DNA from: Celoporthe dispersa
Lineage: Eukaryota > Ascomycota > Sordariomycetes > Diaporthales > Cryphonectriaceae
Direction of reading: 5' to 3'
NCBI GenBank assembly: GCA_016584495.1
Contig: WAID01000005.1
Span: 186,001 to 250,000 of the forward strand
DNA: 64,000 bases
Made by a program: the position numbers and the translations under genes. The notes below the pieces were generated by a model. That model was not told the DNA's origin and searched no databases. It saw only the letters and a program-made list of their open reading frames with translations. Shown here in pieces: positions 57,555-64,000 of this stretch (its first letter is position 1; every line of letters begins with the position of its first letter).

Positions 57555-60500
57555 ATGCGGTTATTACGATACGACGACGCTGGCAGCTACAGCCTCACCC
57601 CGGACCTTACCGCTGACAATGTCCCTCCTTACGCGATCCTGTCTCATACATGGGGACCAGACGAAGTGGTCTTCGCAGACCTCGCATCTTCAAATGACGA
57701 CTGGAAACGCAAGACAGGCTTCGACAAGATCAGGTTCTGTGCCGAGCAAGCGACACAGCATGGGCTCCGGTATTTCTGGATGGATACTTGCTGCATTGAC
57801 AAGTCTGTTGCTATCGAGCTCCAAACTGCAATCAACAGCATGTTCCGGTGGTATCGCGATTCGAAGAGATGCTATGTCTATTTGACAGACGTCTCCACTC
57901 CTACAGCGCCGGGCGAGCAGCCTGCGGTGCTTTGGGAGGGGCCTTCCGAAAGAGCAGATGGTTCACGCGTGGCTGGACACTCCAAGAGCTTATCGCTCCG
58001 GCATCGGTGGAGTTCTACTCACGAGAAGGGCTGTTTCTAGGTGACAAGCGGTCTCTAGAGCCCCAACTATGCGATATCACAGGCATCCCTGCAGATGCTT
58101 TCCGCAGCAGGCCTTTATCCAATTTCACTATTACAGAACGAAAGAGATGGATTGGCAATCGTCAGACGAAGTATGAGGAGGATTTGGTGTATTCGCTATT
58201 GGGCATTTTTGATGTGTATATGCCTCTAGTATACGGCGAAGGGCGAGAAAATGCATGGAAAAGACTAGAAGAAGAGGTTCGGAAAGCTCAAAAGGGTAAT
58301 GATTCCTAAAGTCTATAGAAATCCGAATGAGTTCAAAAGCTAACTAAACTAGGATTCCAACACAATGATTTCTCGGTGCTTTTTAGCCTCTTCAACGTTC
58401 CCGAGATACAACACTTTGTGGCAAGAGAGAAGGAACTTGCGGAGATGCGCGAAAAGCTCGTGTCGGATGGAAGCCGTCGCATCGTCGTCCTCCATGGACT
58501 CGGTGGCATTGGCAAAACGCAAATCGCTATCACATACGCAAAAAGACACAAGGACGAGTATTCCGCCATCTTCTGGTTGAACATCAAGGATGAAGTTTCC
58601 ATCCAACAGAGCTTCATCAAAGTTGCGAGGCAGATCTTAAGACAACATCCCAATGCCAGCCGTCTGAGCGCTATAGATCTGCAGCAGGATCACAAGGAAG
58701 TGACCGAAGCAGTGAAAGCCTGGCTTAGCCTGCCAGGGAACACTAGGTGGCTGCTGATCTTCGACAATTTTGACAATCCGAAGTTGGCTTGTGGCAATAA
58801 TGACACAGGGATCGATATCCAATGCTTCCTTCCTGAGGCATACCAAGGGTCAGTGATTATCACGACACGGTCATCGCAAGTCGACTTGGGCCAGCCAATC
58901 CGGATGAGAAAGCTCGAGTCAGTGGATGACAGTCTTGAAATTCTGTCCAACACCTCAGGTCGAGGTAGCTTGAAAGATGGTAAGGCTTATACAGTAGTGC
59001 TATATAGTATACTCTTCTGACCTTGCATACAGATATCGAAGCTAAAAGGCTTGCAGAAGAGCTTGATGGACTTCCTCTGGCCCTTGCTACTGCTGGAGCA
59101 TACTTGAGGCATGTTTCTGTCAGTTTCAATGACTACCTTCGGCTTTACCAAGAATCATGGGCAAGACTTCACACAAGCACTCCAGCTTTAGGCTCCTACC
59201 AGGATCGCACACTATGCTCAACATGGCAGCTATCATATGATCAGATCCAGAGGCAAAGTCCACTTGCAGCTCATGTCCTTATGTGGTGGGCATATTTCGA
59301 CAATGACGACATCTGGTTCGAACTTCTCCGATCCCCCGGCACAGATCACCCAGCTTGGGTGGATGAGCTTAATGATGAATTGAACTTCAACGGAGCTATG
59401 GGCATGCTAAATAAATACGGCTTTGTTGAACCACATCAACTAATGACTGGCATGACTGGACCAAGGGGATTCAGCATCCACGCATGTGTACATGCCTGGG
59501 TGGTCAACATCCTGAATCAAAAGCGGAATCTCGTCTTGGCCAGACTTGCAGTAGACTGCGTTGCATCACGGGTTCCACCTCAATACACAGATCAATTCTG
59601 GGTGATTCAGAGACGACTTCTGCCTCACGCTATGAGGTCTTACATCATTATCAAGGATGGGCTCTACAATGGAGTATCAGCATTTCATGGCCTAGGAAGC
59701 CTTTACTCTGACCAAGGCAAGCTGCAGCAAGCTGAGGACATGTACCAGCGGGCGCTTCGAGGGAAGGAGAAGGCATGGGGTCCTGATCACACATCCACAC
59801 TCAACACAGTCAACAACCTAGGACACCTTTACTCTGACCAAGGCAAGCTGCAAGAAGCTGAGGACATGTACCAGCGGGCGCTTCGAGGGTATGAGAAGGC
59901 ATGGGGTCCTGATCACATATCCACACTCGATACAGTCAACAACCTAGGAAACCTTTACTCTGGCCAAGGCAAGCTGCAGCAAGCTGAGGATATGTACCAG
60001 CGGGCGCTTCGAGGGAAGGAGAAGGCATGGGGTCCTGATCACACATCCACACTCGATACAGTCAACAACCTAGGACTTCTTTATAAAAGCCAAGGCAAGC
60101 TGCAGCAAGCTGAGGACATGTATCAGCGGGCGCTTCGAGGGTATGAGAAGGCATGGGGTCCTGATCACACATCCACACTCGATACAGTCAACAACCTAGG
60201 ACTTCTTTACTCTGACCAAGGCAAGCTGCAGCAAGCTGAGGACATGTACCAGCGGGCGCTTCGAGGGAAGGAGAAGGCATGGGGTCCTGATCACACATCC
60301 ACACTCAACACAGTCAACAACCTAGGACTTCTTTACTCTGACCAAGGCAAGCTGCAGCAAGCTGAGGACATGTACCAGCGGGCGCTTCGAGGGAAGGAGA
60401 AGGCATGGGGTCCTGATCACACATCCACACTCAACACAGTCAACAACCTAGGACACCTTTACTCTGACCAAGGCAAGCTGCAAGAAGCTGAGGACATGTA

Positions 60501-62031
60501 CCAGCGGGCGCTTCGAGGGTATGAGAAGGCATGGGGTCCTGATCACACATCCACACTCAATACAGTCAACAACCTAGGAAACCTTTACTCTGACCAAGGC
60601 AAGCTGCAAGAAGCTGAGGACATGTACCAGCGGGCGCTTCGAGGGTATGAGAAGGCATGGGGTCCTGATCACACATCCACACTCAACACAGTCAACAACC
60701 TAGGAAACTTTTATAAAAACCAAGGCAAGCTGCAGCAAGCTGAGGACATGTACCAGCGGGCGCTTCGAGGGAAGGAGAAGGCATGGGGTCCTGATCACAC
60801 ATCCACACTCAACACAGTCAACAACCTAGGAAACCTTTACTCTGACCAAGGCAAGCTGCAGCAAGCTGAGGACATGTATCAGCGGGCGCTTCAAGGGTAT
60901 GAGAAGGCATGGGGTCCTGATCACACATCCACACTCAACACAGTCAACAACCTAGGAAACTTTTATAAAAACCAAGGCAAGCTGCAGCAAGCTGAGGACA
61001 TGTACCAGCGGGCGCTTCGAGGGAAGGAGAAGGCATGGGGTCCTGATCACACATCCACACTCAACACAGTCAACAACCTAGGAAACCTTTACTCTGACCA
61101 AGGCAAGCTGCAGCAAGCTGAGGACATGTACCAGCGGGCGCTTCAAGGGTATGAGAAGGCATGGGGTCCTGATCACACATCCACACTCAATACAGTCAAC
61201 AACCTAGGAAACCTTTACTCTGACCAAGGCAAGCTGCAAGAAGCTGAGGACATGTACCAGCGGGCGCTTCGAGGGTATGAGAAGGCATGGGGTCCTGATC
61301 ACACATCCACACTCGATACAGTCAACAACCTAGGACTTCTTTACTCTGACCAAGGCAAGCTGCAGCAAGCTGAGGACATGTACCAGCGGGCGCTTCGAGG
61401 GTATGAGAAGGCATGGGGTCCTGATCACACATCCACACTCGATACAGTCAACAACCTAGGACTTCTTTACTCTGACCAAGGCAAGCTGCAGCAAGCTGAG
61501 GACATGTACCAGCGGGCGCTTCGAGGGTATGAGAAGGCATGGGGTCCTGATCACACATCCACACTCGACACAGTCAACAACCTAGGAAACCTTTACTCTG
61601 GCCAAGGCAAGCTGCAGCAAGCTGAGGACATGTACCGGCGGGCGCTTCAAGGGTATGAGAGGATATGGGGACCTGAAAATATGATGAGACATCGACCAGC
61701 TATCAAAACTATGCAGGATCTCGGAGGTTTACTCTTGCTTCAGGGGAAGCCAGCTGAAGCCAAGATACTTTACACTCGAGCTTGCGCTAGTCTTGAAGCT
61801 CTTCTCGGGCCTTCGCATCAAGATGTCCAGATGATGCAGAGTCTATTAGTGAATCTAGACAAATCAAACCAAGGTAAGTTTGTTCTTTCTTAGTTTGTTC
61901 TTTCTTATCTTGATATATCGGAAACTAATAAATATATGTCAGATACAACGCTGCGATCGACTATAAAAAGGCGCTATAATACTGTTAAAAGAGAATTCGA
62001 TGCTCTCTTTAAACCTCGTCGTCATCGATAA
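57555..62031 (+). CDS. HET-NB-ARC-TPR NLR with a homogenised TPR array
   Basis: This is a fungal NLR: N-terminal HET death effector, central NB-ARC switch, C-terminal TPR sensor. The model is exon 1 57555-58295, exon 2 58353-58979, exon 3 59033-61873 and exon 4 61943-62031. The introns are GTAATG, GTAAGG and GTAAGT with CTAAC or ACTAAT branches and AG acceptors; all phases fit. HET has MRLLRYDDAGSYSL, YAILSHTWGPDEVVF, YFWMDTCCIDKS and SRWFTRGWTLQELIAP. The frame slips at G4 57938-57941 (G5 expected, giving LWEGAFRKSRWF). NB-ARC has P-loop GLGGIGKTQIA, Walker B WLLIFDNFD, GSVIITTRSS and LDGLPLALATAG. The array starts at 59701: fifteen near-identical 42-residue units plus a divergent sixteenth and a looser TPR (LQGKPAEAKILY). 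The short last exon is basic. Apart from the G-run slip, it appears intact. Confidence 0.9.
59701..61590 (+). repeat. 15 tandem 126-bp TPR units
   Basis: CTTTACTCTG-type unit starts recur every 126 bp (59701, 59827, 59953 ... 61591). Each unit encodes 42 residues around QGKLQQAEDMYQRALRG, EKAWGPDHTSTL and TVNNLG. Variation is confined to a few codons: the first residues (YSD, YSG, YKS, YKN), QQ/QE, RG/QG, GK/GY, N/D before TVNNLG, and the last residue pair. Units 9-10 and 11-12 are identical at protein level, which shows a two-unit duplication. Confidence 0.97.
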
Positions 62032-62967
62032 AAAGAACTAGAAATATAGGCTGCATTTGAATTCCCTATGCATACTACAAGATGCTTTTCCATTTTCGCT
62101 ATAGTTTCTACGTAGTGTAATAAGAGTTGCCACGCATTGATCTTTCCCGTAATCACAATGCTGGAGAAGATATAGCGTAGTAATTTTGACAATACATAGG
62201 CCCGAAACTCCTCTTTTGAGTTTCATTTCACTCTTATATTAAGCCGTATCCTATCAGCCATCAGGCAATCAGCGCCCAAGTACTACATAGCTATGCGCAT
62301 CAAAGACAACGCGACGCGTCCTATTTGTAGAGGTTGAAGAGATGCAAGGGATTCCCACACACACACACACACACATATACACATGTATACGTAAAGACAT
62401 ATCCTCTCGTATGGCAGATTGGTGTGTCTTTTGCCCGTTGTCGAATCTCACAATCGGCAACAGGCAGGTCCTCGTGAAAGCCGAACTCATCTCTCTTGGC
62501 GCCTATATCTGGCTCAGCCACCATGTTCCTTGATATGTTAGAGAGAAACTAACTCTACTTATATGAAGATCCAAATTTGTATAACTATTTTATGAGGTAT
62601 CTTATGGTAGCATAGAGGTGCTGTGCCCGATCGTTTGACATGTGTTAATCTTTCTAGGGCCGCTCCTCAAACTGATCCTTAGACGCTGAACCTACGAGAG
62701 GAATTTTGTCCATGTCTTTCTCGATGAACTTGCTAACAGCATTTTAATTGTCTTTAGCAGGGGCTCTTGGCAGTCGATACATACGTTGGCAGATATTTTG
62801 ACATTGGGCTGATACTGAAGTTCAATGAAGCTTATCAGCCTTGTTCCCCTTATTCGCAGGATCACAGAACGGCGGACGCGCGCCGTAGATTCCGAGTTGC
62901 TGCAAGCCATGAGGAGGTTGAAGATTAGGTGTTTGAAATAAAAAATAGAGAAACTGACCCTAACTAC
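62032..62967. other. intergenic with a CA microsatellite
   Basis: The 3' flank of the TPR NLR. It holds (CA)10 at 62356-62375. A minus-strand frame at 62692-62910 has no recognisable domain. Confidence 0.4.
62356..62375. repeat. (CA)10 microsatellite
   Basis: Ten perfect dinucleotide units. Confidence 0.95.
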
Positions 62968-63139
62968 AATGAAGCCCTATACCGAACTCGAGCCTGCCCA
63001 GGCCCTCGAGGTTGTCAGAAAAAGGCTTGTCACAACGGCAAGCCTCGAAAGAATGGGACATTACAAGAGCAACTCTTCAACAACGCCTAGAAGGAAGAAC
63101 ATCGCATAAAACAGCCCACGAATATAGCCAAAGTGTGGC
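62968..63139 (+). mobile_element. Pogo/Fot1-like transposase remnant (Psq helix-turn-helix)
   Basis: The peptide EKGLSQRQASKEWDITRATL followed by QQRLEGRTSHKTAHEY matches the N-terminal Psq-type helix-turn-helix of Fot1/pogo transposases (K-S-Q-R-A-A-x-x-F-x-I-P-x-S-T-L-x-x-R-L-x-G). Only this N-terminal segment is present. It runs directly into the dispersed repeat that starts at 63140, so the repeat may be part of the same element. Confidence 0.6.
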
Positions 63140-63360
63140 AGAGGCCTTGGGGGTCCCATTTACTGTGGACCCAAGGCCTCAGGTGAATGAAGCCATTCAC
63201 AGATAGGCTGGCCAGCCAATGAGTCACAAAGTTGCTTTCCCAATCGGGACCAGCGCCACCCAGGCCTCAGTGTATAGCGATGCCTTTGGCACCTAGCAAT
63301 AGTTGAACATTCTATCGTTCCTTCCTACCATTTGCAGTACCCCTGTGTGTGTCTTCCGCA
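63140..63360 (+). repeat. dispersed repeat, right copy
   Basis: The partner of 57101-57330, same orientation, less mutated and joined at its left to the Psq remnant. The pair brackets the HET-NB-ARC-TPR gene. Confidence 0.85.
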
Positions 63361-64000
63361 CGCGCCTTGCAATGTAAGGGGGAAAAAAATACGCCCAGGT
63401 CAGCGTTGCCCAGCCAGCGCCTCCCCCCTCCCCCTCCTCCTCTCCCTCCTCTAAATGCTATATCCCAGTCGTCAGCGCACCTATTTGCAGCGAGCCGGCG
63501 CATACTGCTATAGTGGCCGGCGCTGGGCGCACAGAAGGGTTACTGTAGGGGTATGGGAGGGGCCCTGTACGGCTGCATCCCCCGGATAACACACCTGGGC
63601 AGAGCCCTCGGCGCCACAACTTCACCGATAGAGCACATAGCAGGATTCTAAAAAGACCGGGCGATAGCGCACAGCGCGGCGCGCATTCTCATCCAATTCG
63701 TTTCGCCTGGGCTGCCGTATCCGTGGCGCTGGTGAAGGGATGTCAGGTAAATGGCCGGGTAAATCAGGTTAATCCCGACTCAGAATTACCAATTCAAAAA
63801 AAACACAAAAGGGCGGGTGCCCGATTGCGGGAACGTGAGCGACACCCGGCGCCGACCTGCGGGCGAGGCAGCACACTGCACCATCGCGCGATGTCCCTGC
63901 ATATCACGCAACCACTCGACGCCGCTGCCGCTGCCGCAGCCTGCATCACCTACCTCTGTGGCCATTGGCAGGCCTGGCGGGCGTGATGGGTCTGCCCCTC
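63361..64000. other. GC-rich remnant sequence, no gene seen
   Basis: Between 63455 and 63530 minus-strand units such as GGTGCGCTGACGACTG and TATGCGCCGGC resemble the GGCGACT motif of the Crypton region. A CT-rich tract lies at 63420-63450. Frames here show no domain. Confidence 0.4.

Noticed and set aside
59701..61590. CRISPR-like or satellite tandem array
   Set aside because: The 126-bp units are in frame, encode TPRs and sit inside one gene; there are no spacers.
63723..63986. 87-codon open frame at the right edge
   Set aside because: No domain, low complexity and located in remnant repeat sequence.

Overview
The window is genomic DNA of a filamentous ascomycete, most likely a sordariomycete-type Pezizomycotina. 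The genes carry short GT-AG introns with fungal donors (GTAAGT, GTGAGT, GTATGT) and CTAAC/CTGAC branch sites. The gene set is also typical of moulds: HET-domain genes, fungal NLRs, a Zn2Cys6 factor, DUF3176, a LaeA-like methyltransferase, GH5 and CYP enzymes. Repeated DNA shows C-to-T / G-to-A changes and stop codons of the kind left by repeat-induced point mutation (RIP). The species cannot be named from the sequence alone.

Positions 1-38.5 kb are mostly ordinary gene-dense DNA: the 3' end of a GT31-like glycosyltransferase, a small secreted cysteine-rich protein (-), a mitochondrial polyprenyl diphosphate synthase (COQ1 type, -), the V-ATPase assembly factor VMA12 (+), an ESCO-type zinc-finger protein without acetyltransferase (+), a secreted carboxylesterase (-), a phosphatidylserine-decarboxylase-family enzyme (+), a DUF3176 membrane protein (+), a LaeA-like methyltransferase (+) convergent with a Zn2Cys6 regulator (-), a HET-domain gene (+), a GH5 glucanase (-), a P450 (-), CWH43 (-), UTP6 (+) and an EVE-domain protein (-). 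A small island at 28.3-30.4 kb holds a Mutator-like (MULE) tail abutted by a Copia gag-protease piece.

Positions 39-64 kb are an accessory, transposon-rich compartment: a nearly complete MULE transposase (-), a nonsense-riddled Copia gag-integrase (+), and a decayed Crypton-type tyrosine recombinase with a GCR1_C domain (+). These are followed by two NLR genes. One is a HET-NACHT-WD40 gene of the HNWD (het-d/e/r) type on the minus strand, broken by two RIP-like stops and reduced to two full WD units. The other is a HET-NB-ARC-TPR gene on the plus strand with fifteen nearly identical 126-bp TPR units plus a divergent sixteenth. A chromodomain gene lies between them, and a 220-230 bp dispersed repeat lies on each side of the TPR NLR. 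This is the most interesting part of the window: a candidate allorecognition or innate-immunity locus with repeat arrays that look recently homogenised.

A second result affects how every gene should be read. At least ten one-base length differences interrupt otherwise well-conserved genes, including COQ1, UTP6 and CWH43. All lie in or beside short mononucleotide runs. This points to uncorrected homopolymer errors in the assembly rather than ten independent pseudogenes, so the gene models below span these positions.
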